DNA of 45,778 nucleotides from 40CM-4-69-5 sp036556905. GTDB lineage: Bacteria > Methylomirabilota > Methylomirabilia > Rokubacteriales > CSP1-6. The DNA lies in the NCBI GenBank assembly GCA_036556905.1, contig DATBIM010000041.1, forward strand, positions 1 through 45,778, in the 5' to 3' direction. The notes below the pieces were generated by a model. It did no database searches. It was given only the letters and a program-made list of their open reading frames with translations, and was not told the DNA's origin. The position numbers were made by a program, and so were the translations under genes. Below are positions 8,656 to 16,721 of the stretch, piece after piece. The stretch's first letter is position 1. Each line of letters begins with the position of its first letter.

Positions 8656-10538
8656 CCGCCCCCAGCCTCCGGGCCCTGGAGGACGTCGCGACACGGCTGC
8701 GGATCGAGTGCATCCGCGCCACCACGGCGGCCGGCAGCGGCCATCCCACGAGCTGCGCCTCGGCCGCCGACCTCGTGGCGGCGATCTTCTTCACCGCCCT
8801 CCGGGTGGCCCCGGAAGGGCCCCGCGCGCCCGGCAGCGATCGGTTCGTGCTGAGCAAAGGCCACGCCGCTCCGCTGCTCTACGCCGCCTGGGCCGAGGCC
8901 GGCCTGCTGGCGCGCGACGCTCTCCTCACCCTGCGCCGGCTCGACAGCGACCTCGAGGGGCATCCCACGCCGCGCCTGACCTTTGTCGACGTGGCCACGG
9001 GATCGCTGGGGCAAGGGCTGTCGGTCGGCGTCGGGCTCGCCCTGGGGGCCCGGATGGCCGGCGGTGACAGCCGGACCTGGGTGCTGCTCGGCGATGGAGA
9101 GATCGCCGAAGGCTCGGTGTGGGAGGCCGCCCAACTGGCGACGCACCTGCGGCTGGCCCAGCTCGTCGCCGTGGTGGACGTCAACGGGCTCGGCCAGTCA
9201 GGACCCACCATGCACGGCCACGATCTCGAGGCCTTTCGGCGCCGGTTCGCCGCCTTCGGGTGGCGGGTGCGCCTCGTCGACGGCCACGACATGGGCGCCA
9301 TCGTGAAGGCCGTGCAGTGGGCCCAGCGGGGCCAGGACGCGCCGAGCGCGATCGTGGCCCGCACGGTGAAGGGTCGGGGTATCGAGGGCGTGGACGGCCT
9401 GGACGGCTGGCACGGCCGGGCGCTGCCGGCCGAGACCGCCGCGCGCGCGACCGAGCGTCTGCAGCAGCGCTTGCACCACCTGCCCGCGCCGGCGCTGCCG
9501 CGGCCGCGCCGGCGGGTGGCTCCGGCCGCCAGCGCCGCCACCTCACGCGAGCCCGGCCCCGCCGCCGCGCCTCCCGGCGCCGTCGCCACCCGCCAGGCCT
9601 ACGGGGACGCGCTGGTTCGCGTGGGCGCCCACGAGCCGCGGCTCGTCGCCGTGGACGGTGACGTCAAAAACTCGACCTTCGCCGAGAAATTCGCGGCCGC
9701 CTATCCGCCGCGGTTCGTGCAGGCGTTCATCGCCGAGCAGAACATGGTCGGCATGGGGGCGGGGCTGGCGGCCCAGGGCTTCATTCCCTTCGCCTCTACG
9801 TTCGCCTGCTTCCTCACGCGGGCCGCCGACCAGATCCGCATGGCGGGCATCTCGGGCAGCAACGTGAAGCTCTGCGGCTCGCACGCCGGGGTGAGCATCG
9901 GCGAAGACGGGCCCTCGCAGATGGGGCTCGAGGACCTCGCGCTCTTCCGCGCGGTGCCGGGCGCGATCGTCCTCTACCCGGCCGACGGGGTGGCCACCCA
10001 CGCCTGCGTCGAGCTGGCCGCCCGCCACCATGGTTTGGTGTACCTGCGCACCACCCGCATGGCGACACCGCCGGTGTACGGGGCCGGCGAGGCGTTCCAT
10101 CTCGGTGGCTTGAAGGTGCTCCGGGAAAGCGCCCAGGACCGGCTCACCATCGTTGCCGCCGGCATTACGCTCCACGAAGCGCTGGCCGCTCACGACGAGC
10201 TCCGGGCCACGGGACTTGCCGCGCGCGTCATCGACCTCTACTCGGTCAAGCCCGTGGACGCGCCGGCATTGATCGCGGCCGCCCGGGCCACCGGCGGCAC
10301 CATCCTCACGGTGGAGGACCACTACCCCGAGGGCGGCCTGGGCGATGCCGTTCAGGAGGCGGTGGGGCCGGCGGCGGTTCGCGTGCACCGCCTCGCCGTA
10401 CGCGAAGTCCCGCGCAGCGGACCGCCCCTGGCGCTGCTCGAGCGCTTCGGGATCGGCCGGGCCGCGATCGTGGCCGCCGCGCGGGAGCTGGCGGCCGTCC
10501 CGGACGCCCTCTCGCGTTCCGGCCCGGCTCTGCGCTAG
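8652..10538 (+). CDS. tkt: Transketolase (single chain), start codon unclear
   Basis: About 628 aa. Transfers two-carbon ketol units between sugar phosphates (pentose phosphate pathway) using thiamine diphosphate. The N-terminal TPP domain has TTAAGSGHPTSC, the diphosphate/Mg motif GDGEIAEGSVWEAA, and the ligand Asn in VVDVNGLGQSG. A proline/alanine-rich linker follows. The Pyr domain has the catalytic glutamate in AEQNMVGMGAGLA and the C-terminal domain ends the chain. The fused layout resembles the animal-type branch. No ATG, GTG or TTG lies near the conserved N-terminus. The frame passes through the stop of the binding-protein gene as ATA (8652), with AGGGAG about 8 nt upstream. CTG 8676 and GTG 8505 (deep inside the upstream gene) are the other options. 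The feature start is therefore approximate. Confidence 0.85.
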   Translation: MAAPSLRALEDVATRLRIECIRATTAAGSGHPTSCASAADLVAAIFFTALRVAPEGPRAPGSDRFVLSKGHAAPLLYAAWAEAGLLARDALLTLRRLDSDLEGHPTPRLTFVDVATGSLGQGLSVGVGLALGARMAGGDSRTWVLLGDGEIAEGSVWEAAQLATHLRLAQLVAVVDVNGLGQSGPTMHGHDLEAFRRRFAAFGWRVRLVDGHDMGAIVKAVQWAQRGQDAPSAIVARTVKGRGIEGVDGLDGWHGRALPAETAARATERLQQRLHHLPAPALPRPRRRVAPAASAATSREPGPAAAPPGAVATRQAYGDALVRVGAHEPRLVAVDGDVKNSTFAEKFAAAYPPRFVQAFIAEQNMVGMGAGLAAQGFIPFASTFACFLTRAADQIRMAGISGSNVKLCGSHAGVSIGEDGPSQMGLEDLALFRAVPGAIVLYPADGVATHACVELAARHHGLVYLRTTRMATPPVYGAGEAFHLGGLKVLRESAQDRLTIVAAGITLHEALAAHDELRATGLAARVIDLYSVKPVDAPALIAAARATGGTILTVEDHYPEGGLGDAVQEAVGPAAVRVHRLAVREVPRSGPPLALLERFGIGRAAIVAAARELAAVPDALSRSGPALR

Positions 10539-10556
10539 GATGCCCGGCAGGCGGGT

Positions 10557-10796
10557 ATGGACCGGCTCATCTTCATCGTGCGCGCGGACCGGCTTGATCT
10601 CTTCGAGGCGCTGAAGACGGCCTTCGCCCGGGAGCACGACGTGGAGGTCGTCCTCGAGCGTCGATCGGGCCTCAACCGCCGACCCCAGGAGCTGCCCCAT
10701 GCGGGCGACCGGCGGGGGGTCGACCGCCGAGCCCGGCCCGCCGTCGACGCCGAGATCCGGGAGCGCGGCTGGTCCCTGGTCCGACGGGCCCTCTGA
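10557..10796 (+). CDS. Small conserved-looking hypothetical protein, 79 aa
   Basis: MDRLIFIVRADRLDLFEALKTAF begins a short beta-helix unit. A strongly charged segment rich in Arg follows (VVLERRSGLNRR, then DRRGVDRRARPAVDAEI) and the chain ends in RGWSLVRRAL. No known domain, signal peptide or membrane segment can be named. It lies 18 nt after transketolase and before a GC-rich hairpin, so it may be the last cistron of that unit. TAGGAT at 10536-10541 could serve as a -10 for its own short transcript. Codon usage fits the surrounding genes, which supports it as real. The function is unknown. Confidence 0.6.
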   Translation: MDRLIFIVRADRLDLFEALKTAFAREHDVEVVLERRSGLNRRPQELPHAGDRRGVDRRARPAVDAEIRERGWSLVRRAL

Positions 10797-10808
10797 TCCG
10801 CCGGCCCT

Positions 10809-10829
10809 AGCCCCCCTCCGGCGGGGGCT
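10809..10829 (+). terminator. GC-rich hairpin, possible terminator
   Basis: AGCCCCC (10809-10815) pairs with GGGGGCT (10823-10829) around a 7-nt loop, directly after the 79-aa gene. The sequence after it (TCCCGG) is not a T-tract, so termination would not be by the classic intrinsic mechanism. Confidence 0.45.
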
Positions 10830-10841
10830 TCCCGGTTGCGG

Positions 10842-10847
10842 TACCAT
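10842..10847 (+). promoter_or_regulatory. Candidate leaderless -10 box of APC permease
   Basis: TACCAT ends 8 nt before the GTG start at 10856. No ribosome-binding site fits in the C-rich gap. No good -35 is visible because the preceding DNA is the GC-rich hairpin. Confidence 0.4.
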
Positions 10848-10855
10848 TACCCCCC

Positions 10856-12235
10856 GTGGCTGGCCTTCCCGCCTCGTCGATCGCGACGGCTCCGTCCGCG
10901 CTGGCGGCGCCGCGACCCACCCTCAGCCTGCGAGACACGACCGCGCTCATCGTCGGGACCGTCATCGGCGTCGGCATCTTCCGCACCCCCTCACCGGTGG
11001 CCGCCTTCGCCGGCAGCGAAGCCCTCGTGGTGCTGGCCTGGCTCGCCGGCGGGCTCATCTCGCTCCTGGGCGCCCTGTGCTATGCCGAGCTCACCACGAG
11101 CTACCCACACCCGGGCGGTGACTATCACTTCCTGCACCGGGCCTTCGGCCCCCGTCTGTCGTTCCTCTTCGGCTGGGCCCGCATCAGCGTCATCCAGCCG
11201 GGATCGATCGCCCTGCTCGCGTTCGTCCTCGGCGACTACGTGGCGGCCCTGCTACCCCTGGGTCCGTTCGGACCCGCGATCTGCGCGGCCCTGGCCATCG
11301 CGCTCCTGACCGGCATCAACGTCCTCGGCATCCGCCACAGCAAGGCGACCCAGAATGTCTTCACCGTGCTCGAGGTCCTCGGGATCCTGCTCGTGGCCGG
11401 GGCCGGCCTCGTGGTCGATCCGGCGCCTCCCGCTAGCGGCGCCGCGGCGGCGGTCACGCCATCGGGGCTGGGGCTGGTGATGGTGTTCGTGCTGCTCACC
11501 TACGGGGGATGGAACGAGGCAGCCTACGTCTCGGCCGAGGTGCGGGACCCCGCCCGGAACATGGTTCGCGCCCTGGTCGTGAGCATCGTGCTCGTCACCG
11601 TGCTCTACGTGGGCCTCAACCTGGTCTACCTGCGCAGCCTGGGGCTGTCGGGCACCGCGGCGTCTCAGGCGGTGGCGGCGGATCTCATGGCCAGGGCCAT
11701 GGGCCCGGCCGGCGCTGGCGTGATGGCGTTGCTCGTCGCGATCGCCGCCTTCACGTCGGCGAATGCCGCCGTGCTCACCGGGGCCCGCAGCGCCTTCGCG
11801 CTGGGACGCGACGTTTCCGCGTTCCGCTTCCTCGGCCACTGGAACGGCAGCACCGGCACCCCGGCCAACGCGGTGCTGGTCCAGGGCGCGATCGCCGGGG
11901 CGCTGGTCCTGCTCGGCGCGCTCACCCGCCGGGGCTTCGAGACCATGGTCGAGTACACCGCGCCGGTCTTCTGGTTCTTCTTCCTGCTGACCGTCGCGTC
12001 GCTCATCGTCCTTCGTCGGTCGGACCCCAATCGTCTGCGCCCCTTCCGCGTCCCCGGCTATCCCGTGACCCCCGTCGTCTTCTGCGTGGTCGCGGCTTAC
12101 CTGCTCTACTCGAGCGTGAGATACGCCGGGGTCGGTGCCGTGGTGGGGCTCGTGGTCCTGGCCACTGGCGTCCTCGTGATGCGCCTGACGGCTGGCCGCA
12201 CCGCCAGCCAAAACCCGGGAGAGATTCCACCATGA
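10856..12235 (+). CDS. APC-family amino-acid permease
   Basis: A 459-aa polytopic carrier of the amino acid-polyamine-organocation superfamily, expected to import amino acids by cation symport or exchange. About twelve hydrophobic segments are visible. TALIVGTVIGVGIFRTP is the unwound TM1 substrate-binding motif (GxGIF), and ALCYAELTTSYPHPGGDYHFL matches the conserved TM2-TM3 PxxGGxY region. FVLLTYGGWNEAAYVSAEVRDPARNM is the usual TM6-loop motif. The substrate cannot be fixed. The GTG start at 10856 is the first that precedes the N-terminal cytoplasmic tail. Its TGA overlaps the ATG of the next gene (ATGA), so the two are translationally coupled. Confidence 0.9.
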   Translation: MAGLPASSIATAPSALAAPRPTLSLRDTTALIVGTVIGVGIFRTPSPVAAFAGSEALVVLAWLAGGLISLLGALCYAELTTSYPHPGGDYHFLHRAFGPRLSFLFGWARISVIQPGSIALLAFVLGDYVAALLPLGPFGPAICAALAIALLTGINVLGIRHSKATQNVFTVLEVLGILLVAGAGLVVDPAPPASGAAAAVTPSGLGLVMVFVLLTYGGWNEAAYVSAEVRDPARNMVRALVVSIVLVTVLYVGLNLVYLRSLGLSGTAASQAVAADLMARAMGPAGAGVMALLVAIAAFTSANAAVLTGARSAFALGRDVSAFRFLGHWNGSTGTPANAVLVQGAIAGALVLLGALTRRGFETMVEYTAPVFWFFFLLTVASLIVLRRSDPNRLRPFRVPGYPVTPVVFCVVAAYLLYSSVRYAGVGAVVGLVVLATGVLVMRLTAGRTASQNPGEIPP

Positions 12236-12810
12236 GATCAATCAAGCTCGCCCTCGCCCTCGTGCTCACCGTGGCCGTCGCCGCCACGACCGCCCTGGGG
12301 CAGGCCCCGACCCAGCAGAAAGTCCGCGAGCCCGACGTGCAGTACGTCCCCACCCCCCAGCCCGTCGTCAACGAGATGCTCAAGCTCACCAAGGTCACCA
12401 AGAACGACGTCGTCTACGATCTCGGCTCGGGCGACGGTCGCATCCTGATCACCGCCGCCAAGGTGCACGGCGCGCGGGGGGTCGGCTACGACATCGACCC
12501 CGAGCGGGTCCGCGAGGCCACCGAGAACGCGGTCAAGGCTGGCGTGGACAAGCGCGTGCGCTTCGTCCTGGGCGACCTCTTCGAGGCCGATCTGAAGGAG
12601 GCCACGGTCGTCACGCTGTACCTGCTGCAGTCGCTCAATATCAAGCTGCGGCCCAAGCTCTTCGCCGAGCTGCGCCCGGGCACGCGGATCGTCTCGCATG
12701 ATTTCGACATGGGCGACTGGAAGCCGGACCAGACCGTGAAGCTGCAGGTCAACGGCCGCGAGCACACCGTCTACTACTGGCTGCTGCGCCCCGGCGGCAT
12801 GCCCCGCTGA
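12232..12810 (+). CDS. Secreted class I SAM-dependent methyltransferase-like protein
   Basis: A 192-aa protein. The Rossmann SAM-binding motif I is intact (VVYDLGSGDGRILITAAK), followed by an acidic post-I site (GVGYDIDPERV) and motif II-like RFVLGDLFEADL. The N-terminus MRSIKLALALVLTVAVAATTALGQAP is a clear Sec signal peptide with a likely cut after LGQ or ALG, which places the enzyme outside the cytoplasm. The mature N-terminus has DVQYVPTPQPVVNEML, seen in this kind of small methyltransferase. ATG 12232 overlaps the permease stop by 4 nt. The C-terminal YYWLLRPGGMP replaces the usual substrate lid. The acceptor is unknown, and how SAM would reach it is an open question. Confidence 0.82.
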   Translation: MRSIKLALALVLTVAVAATTALGQAPTQQKVREPDVQYVPTPQPVVNEMLKLTKVTKNDVVYDLGSGDGRILITAAKVHGARGVGYDIDPERVREATENAVKAGVDKRVRFVLGDLFEADLKEATVVTLYLLQSLNIKLRPKLFAELRPGTRIVSHDFDMGDWKPDQTVKLQVNGREHTVYYWLLRPGGMPR

Positions 12811-12826
12811 TCGCGCGCTGACGAGT

Positions 12827-12859
12827 CCACCCCCCTGTCGCTCGGACGACAGGGGGTGG
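12827..12859 (+). terminator. Strong hairpin after methyltransferase gene
   Basis: CCACCCCCCTGTCG pairs with CGACAGGGGGTGG around the loop CTCGGA, about 13 bp with one bulged C. It lies 17 nt after the methyltransferase stop and before the Liv operon promoter, so it probably ends the permease-methyltransferase transcript. No T-tract follows. Confidence 0.6.
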
Positions 12860-12882
12860 AGCGTCCTCCGAGCGCCGCCCTG

Positions 12883-12891
12883 TGCTACCAT
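12883..12891 (+). promoter_or_regulatory. Extended -10 promoter of first Liv operon
   Basis: TGCTACCAT (extended -10, TGn plus TACCAT) lies 55 nt before the binding-protein ATG. The predicted leader of about 48 nt contains GGAGG at a normal distance. The 11-nt string GTGCTACCATC is identical to the one before the flavin oxidoreductase gene at 22211-22221. Confidence 0.5.
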
Positions 12892-12946
12892 CCCGGTCGC
12901 GCGATACGGGATCGCGCCGAGGTTCCCCTCACGCGGAGGTTCACCC

Positions 12947-14173
12947 ATGGCTCAGGTGACGCGGCGTGGCTTCCTGAAGCTCACGGCAGGCGCTACGGGC
13001 GCCGCCGCGGTAACGGGCGTACCCGCGGTGCTGTCGGCCCAGGCCCGCGAGGTCGTCATGCTCGGTCTCTGGCCCTTCACCGGGGCCTTCGCCGACGTGG
13101 GGCCTATCCTCGACCGGGGGATGAAGATGGCCCTCGACGAGCGGGGCATGAAAGCCCAGGGCCGCCCGATCAAATACATCACCCGCGACTCCGAGACCAA
13201 GGCGGCCGGCGCGACCCGGCGGGCCGAGGAAGCGGTGGACGGCGAGGGCGCCAAGTACATCATTGGCCCCTGGTCGTCGGGAGTGGCCCTGGCTGTCTCC
13301 GAGGTGGCCAAGCGCAAGAAGGTTCTGCACTACTTCAGCGGCGGCACCGAGGACATCGCGGGCTCCCGCTGCCACCGCTACTCCTTCCAGTGGGCGGCCA
13401 GCCCCTACACGGCGGCCAAGACCGTGGTGGACACCTTCATGAAGGCCAACCCCAAGGCCAAGCGCTGGCACCTGCTGGTGGCCGATTACGCGTTCGGCTG
13501 GTCGGTGGAGAAGTACATCAAGGAGGTCGGCAAGACGCACGGCCTGGAGTTCGTGGGGGCCGATCGCCACCCGCTGGGCGAGCGCGAGTTCTCCAACTAC
13601 GTGACCAAGGCCGCCGGCAACAAGCCCGACGTGGTGGCCATGATCAACTTCGGGCTCGACGCGGTGACCGGCGCCCGTGAGATTTTCAACTTCGGCCTCA
13701 CCCCCAAGATCCCGCTCATCATGACGTGGTCGTCGGGCGTCGAGGAGCTGGTTCAGCTCGCCCCCGAGATCCGCGAGAATATCTGGGTCGGCTCGAACTT
13801 CTACTACACGGCGGACACCCCGGTGGCCAAGGCGTTCGCCAAGAACTACCAGGCCAAGCACGGCAACCCGCCCGGCTACGCGCCGGCCGCTGCCTACGGT
13901 ATGACTCGCATGGTGCTGCACGCCATGGACCGCGCCAAGTCCACCGACCACGTCGAGGTCATCAAGGCCCTGGAGGGGATCGAGGTCGATGATCTCGTGG
14001 GGCGGATGCGCGTTGACGCGAAGACGCACCAGACGCTCCGGCCGTACTTCTTCATGCGCTGCAAGAAGAAGGACCAGATGAAGCACGCGATGGACTTCGC
14101 GGACATCATTGCCACGGGGTCGACACCGCTGCCGGCCGAGTACAGCACCTGTAAGGACATCGGGGCGCTCTAG
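12947..14173 (+). CDS. Liv-type ABC substrate-binding protein (Tat-exported)
   Basis: A 408-aa periplasmic ligand-binding protein of the leucine/amide-type family (peripla_BP_6), first gene of a five-gene ABC importer operon. MAQVTRRGFLKLTAGATGAAAV is a twin-arginine signal followed by LSAQA, a likely cleavage site. GLWPFTGAFADVGPILDRGMKMALDERG is the lobe I start. GGTEDIAGSRCHRYSFQ and WHLLVADYAFGWSVEKYIKE are typical of lobe II. GGAGG precedes the ATG. The genes downstream are livH, livM, livG and livF, so the importer is complete. The ligand cannot be read from sequence: this family covers branched-chain amino acids, amides, urea and aromatic acids. Confidence 0.9.
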   Translation: MAQVTRRGFLKLTAGATGAAAVTGVPAVLSAQAREVVMLGLWPFTGAFADVGPILDRGMKMALDERGMKAQGRPIKYITRDSETKAAGATRRAEEAVDGEGAKYIIGPWSSGVALAVSEVAKRKKVLHYFSGGTEDIAGSRCHRYSFQWAASPYTAAKTVVDTFMKANPKAKRWHLLVADYAFGWSVEKYIKEVGKTHGLEFVGADRHPLGEREFSNYVTKAAGNKPDVVAMINFGLDAVTGAREIFNFGLTPKIPLIMTWSSGVEELVQLAPEIRENIWVGSNFYYTADTPVAKAFAKNYQAKHGNPPGYAPAAAYGMTRMVLHAMDRAKSTDHVEVIKALEGIEVDDLVGRMRVDAKTHQTLRPYFFMRCKKKDQMKHAMDFADIIATGSTPLPAEYSTCKDIGAL

Positions 14174-14197
14174 CCGCCGGGCTCGAGCCGTCGCCCC

Positions 14198-15061
14198 GTG
14201 AGCGCGAGCCTGCTGTTCACTCAGGTGCTGAACGGCGTCGCCACGGGGATGCTCTATGCCCTGATGGGCATCGGCCTGGCCATCATCACCGGTGTCCTCA
14301 ACATCCCCAACTTCGCCCACGGCGCCATGTTCGCCGTGGGCGCGTACCTGCTCGCCACCACCCTCACGGTCGTCGACAACTTCTGGCTGGCCCTGGTGCT
14401 GGCGCCGCTGGGGGTGGCCGCCCTGGGGATCCTCGTCGAATATGCCGGCATCCGCCCGCTCTACCGGGCCGGCCACGACTACCAGCTCCTGCTGACGTTC
14501 GGGCTCTCGCTCATCATCACCGAGGGCATCATCATCGTGTGGGGGCCGATCGGGATGAGCCAGCTCCCGCCACCGATTCTCCGGGGCGGAGTGGACCTGG
14601 GCCTGACCATCTACCCCAAGTACCGGTTGTTCGTCATGGTGATGGCCGGCCTCCTCGTGCTCGGCGCCTGGCTCTTCTTCGAGAAGACGCGCTACGGGGC
14701 CATCATGCGGGCGGGCATCGAGAACCGGGAGATGGTCTCGCTGCTCGGCATCGACGTCCACCGGCTCTTCACCGCCGCCTTCGCGCTGGGCGCCTACCTG
14801 GCCGGCATCTCGGGCGCGCTGACCGCGCCCATCCGGGGGCTCAATCCCCTGATGGGCGTGGACATGCTGGGCATCGCCTTTGTGGTGGTGGCCCTGGGCG
14901 GTCTGGGCAACCTGCCCGGCGCCATCGTGGCCGGGCTCATGATCGGCGTGGCCCAGAGCCTGGTGGCCCTGGTGTGGACGGAGGCCTCGGTGGCCGTCAT
15001 CTTCGCGGTGATGGCGGTGGTGCTGCTGGTCCGCCCCCAGGGACTGTTCGGAATTCGCTGA
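14198..15061 (+). CDS. livH: Branched-chain amino-acid-type ABC permease LivH
   Basis: A 287-aa integral-membrane permease, one of two that form the translocation path of the importer. MSASLLFTQVLNGVATGMLYALMGIGLAIITG is the conserved LivH opening. NIPNFAHGAMFAVGAYL is the family motif, and VVVALGGLGNLPGAIVAGLMIG near the C-terminus is the LivH/M coupling-helix region. GTG 14198 starts 24 nt after the binding-protein stop. The stop abuts the livM ATG directly (TGA-ATG). Multiple hydrophobic segments run through the length and no signal peptide is needed. Confidence 0.92.
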   Translation: MSASLLFTQVLNGVATGMLYALMGIGLAIITGVLNIPNFAHGAMFAVGAYLLATTLTVVDNFWLALVLAPLGVAALGILVEYAGIRPLYRAGHDYQLLLTFGLSLIITEGIIIVWGPIGMSQLPPPILRGGVDLGLTIYPKYRLFVMVMAGLLVLGAWLFFEKTRYGAIMRAGIENREMVSLLGIDVHRLFTAAFALGAYLAGISGALTAPIRGLNPLMGVDMLGIAFVVVALGGLGNLPGAIVAGLMIGVAQSLVALVWTEASVAVIFAVMAVVLLVRPQGLFGIR

Positions 15062-15985
15062 ATGCGCGCCTGGCTGGCGATCGGCGCCGCCGTCGTCCTC
15101 GTCCCGCTCGTCGTCCGCCACGCCGTGGCCACCGAGATCTGGATCTTCGCGATCTTCGGCCTGGGCCTGAATCTCCTGCTGGGCTACACGGGCCTGCTGT
15201 CGTTCGGGCAGGCCACGTTCTTCGGCTCGGCCGCCTACGTGGCGGGCTATCTGCTCAAGCACCAGCGCCTCGACGTGCTGCTGGCCCTGGGGATCGGGCT
15301 GCTGGTGGGGGCGGCTTCGGCGGCGCTGGTGGGCTACCTCTGCGTGCAGCGCTCGGGCCTGTACTTCATCATGCTCACCTTCGCGCTGAACCAGATGTTC
15401 TACTTCATCGCCTACCAGTGGACATCGGTCACCGGCGGCGAGGACGGCATGCCCGGCATCCCCCGGCCTCGCGTCCTGGGCGTCGACCTCAACGACCCCC
15501 TCACCTACTACGTCTTCGTCACCCTGTTCTTCCTGGTCGCGCTGTGGGCGATGCGGCGGATCGTGCAATCGCCGCTCGGCAAGATCCTCCAGGCCATCCG
15601 CGAGAACGAGGTCCGGGCCCAGGCCGTCGGCTACGACGCCCGCTGGTTCAAGCTCCTGGCCTTCGTCATCAGCGGCGCCTTCGCCGGCGTGGCCGGCGTG
15701 CTCTACGCCATGCTCTTCGGCATCGTGCCGCTCGACGCCATCGGCTTCGTCTTCTCGGGCAACGTGGTCTTCGGCACGCTGATCGGCGGCTCCGGCTCGC
15801 TGTACGGGCCCGTCATCGGCGCCTTCATCTTCATCTGGCTGTCGGAGTCGGTCAGCGTCATGTGGCAGCGCTGGCCGCTCCTGCTCGGGGTGGCCTTCGT
15901 CATCGTTGTCCTCTTCTTCCGGGGCGGGGCGGTCGAGGCCTGGGAGCGCCTGGTGAGCGGACGGCGCCCGAGCCGTGCTGCTTAG
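15062..15985 (+). CDS. livM: Branched-chain amino-acid-type ABC permease LivM
   Basis: A 307-aa second permease of the importer. FAIFGLGLNLLLGYTGLLSFGQATFFGSAAYVAG is the LivM hallmark (LGYTGLxSFGQxxFxGxGAY). AIRENEVRAQAVGYDARWFKLLAFVISGAFAGVAG is the conserved cytoplasmic loop, and GSLYGPVIGAFIFIWL follows near the end. It starts immediately after the livH stop and its 3' end overlaps the livG start by 11 nt. The ending RLVSGRRPSRAA is basic, as expected for a cytoplasmic tail. Confidence 0.93.
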   Translation: MRAWLAIGAAVVLVPLVVRHAVATEIWIFAIFGLGLNLLLGYTGLLSFGQATFFGSAAYVAGYLLKHQRLDVLLALGIGLLVGAASAALVGYLCVQRSGLYFIMLTFALNQMFYFIAYQWTSVTGGEDGMPGIPRPRVLGVDLNDPLTYYVFVTLFFLVALWAMRRIVQSPLGKILQAIRENEVRAQAVGYDARWFKLLAFVISGAFAGVAGVLYAMLFGIVPLDAIGFVFSGNVVFGTLIGGSGSLYGPVIGAFIFIWLSESVSVMWQRWPLLLGVAFVIVVLFFRGGAVEAWERLVSGRRPSRAA

Positions 15986-16721
15986 GACCGAGCACCTGAC
16001 CAAGTCGTTCGGCGCCCTCACCGCCGTCAACGACGTCACCCTCACGGTCGAGGCCGGCACCCTGCACTCGGTGATCGGTCCCAACGGGGCCGGCAAGACG
16101 ACGCTGTTCAACCTCCTCACCGGCCAGCTCCCGCCCACGGCGGGCCGCATCCTCTTCGACGGTCGCGACATCACGGGCACCCCGCCCCAGCAGATCGCCC
16201 ACCTGGGCATCGCTCGCTCCTTCCAGCGCACCAACGTGTTCCCCGCCCTCAGCGTCCTCGACAACGTCTGGGTGGCCGCCTTCGCCCGCGGCTCCTGGCG
16301 TGGGCTGGCCTGGCGGCGGGCCGAGCACTATCCCGAGCTGAGCGAGCGCGCCGGGACCGCGCTGACCGAGGTCGGCCTCGAAGGCAAGGCCGGGCGCCTC
16401 GCCCGCGAGATCTCCCACGGCGAGCAGCGACAGCTGGAGCTGGCCATCGCCCTGGCCGCCACCCCCCGCCTCCTGCTCCTCGACGAGCCGGCGGCGGGGC
16501 TCTCACCCGAGGAGACACGCCGGATGGTCGCGCTGATCCGCGGCCTCAAGGGGCGGTACACGATCGTCCTCATCGAGCACAAGATGGACATCATCATGGC
16601 CATTTCCGACCGGATCTCGGTGATGCACTTCGGCAGCCTCATCGCCGAAGGCCCCCCGGCCGAGATCCAGCGCAACCTCGAAGTCCGGCGCGCCTACCTG
16701 GGCGGCATCGCCGTCGAATGA
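15975..16721 (+). CDS. livG: Liv-type ABC transporter ATPase LivG
   Basis: A 248-aa nucleotide-binding subunit. Walker A is GPNGAGKT (35-42). The signature reads SHGEQRQLE, a variant of LSGGQ usual in LivG. Walker B is LLLDEPAAGLSPEE, and the switch histidine lies in IVLIEHKMDIIM. FNLLTGQLPPTAGRI and IARSFQRTNVFPALSV are LivG-specific features. GTG 15975 lies inside the end of livM, and the TGA overlaps the ATG of livF (ATGA), so translation is coupled. It pairs with LivF to power the importer. Confidence 0.94.
   Translation: MLLRTEHLTKSFGALTAVNDVTLTVEAGTLHSVIGPNGAGKTTLFNLLTGQLPPTAGRILFDGRDITGTPPQQIAHLGIARSFQRTNVFPALSVLDNVWVAAFARGSWRGLAWRRAEHYPELSERAGTALTEVGLEGKAGRLAREISHGEQRQLELAIALAATPRLLLLDEPAAGLSPEETRRMVALIRGLKGRYTIVLIEHKMDIIMAISDRISVMHFGSLIAEGPPAEIQRNLEVRRAYLGGIAVE

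Noticed and set aside
8620..8690. Programmed frameshift fusing the binding protein to transketolase
   Set aside because: No slippery sequence is visible, and the binding protein carries a Tat signal that would export a cytoplasmic sugar enzyme. A coupled separate start is simpler.
12941..16264. 1107-codon open frame on the minus strand
   Set aside because: It lies antisense to the Liv operon genes (binding protein, livH, livM, livG), which have full family motifs. Its translation is low-complexity His/Gln/Arg/Asp-rich, as expected for the reverse frame of GC-rich coding DNA.
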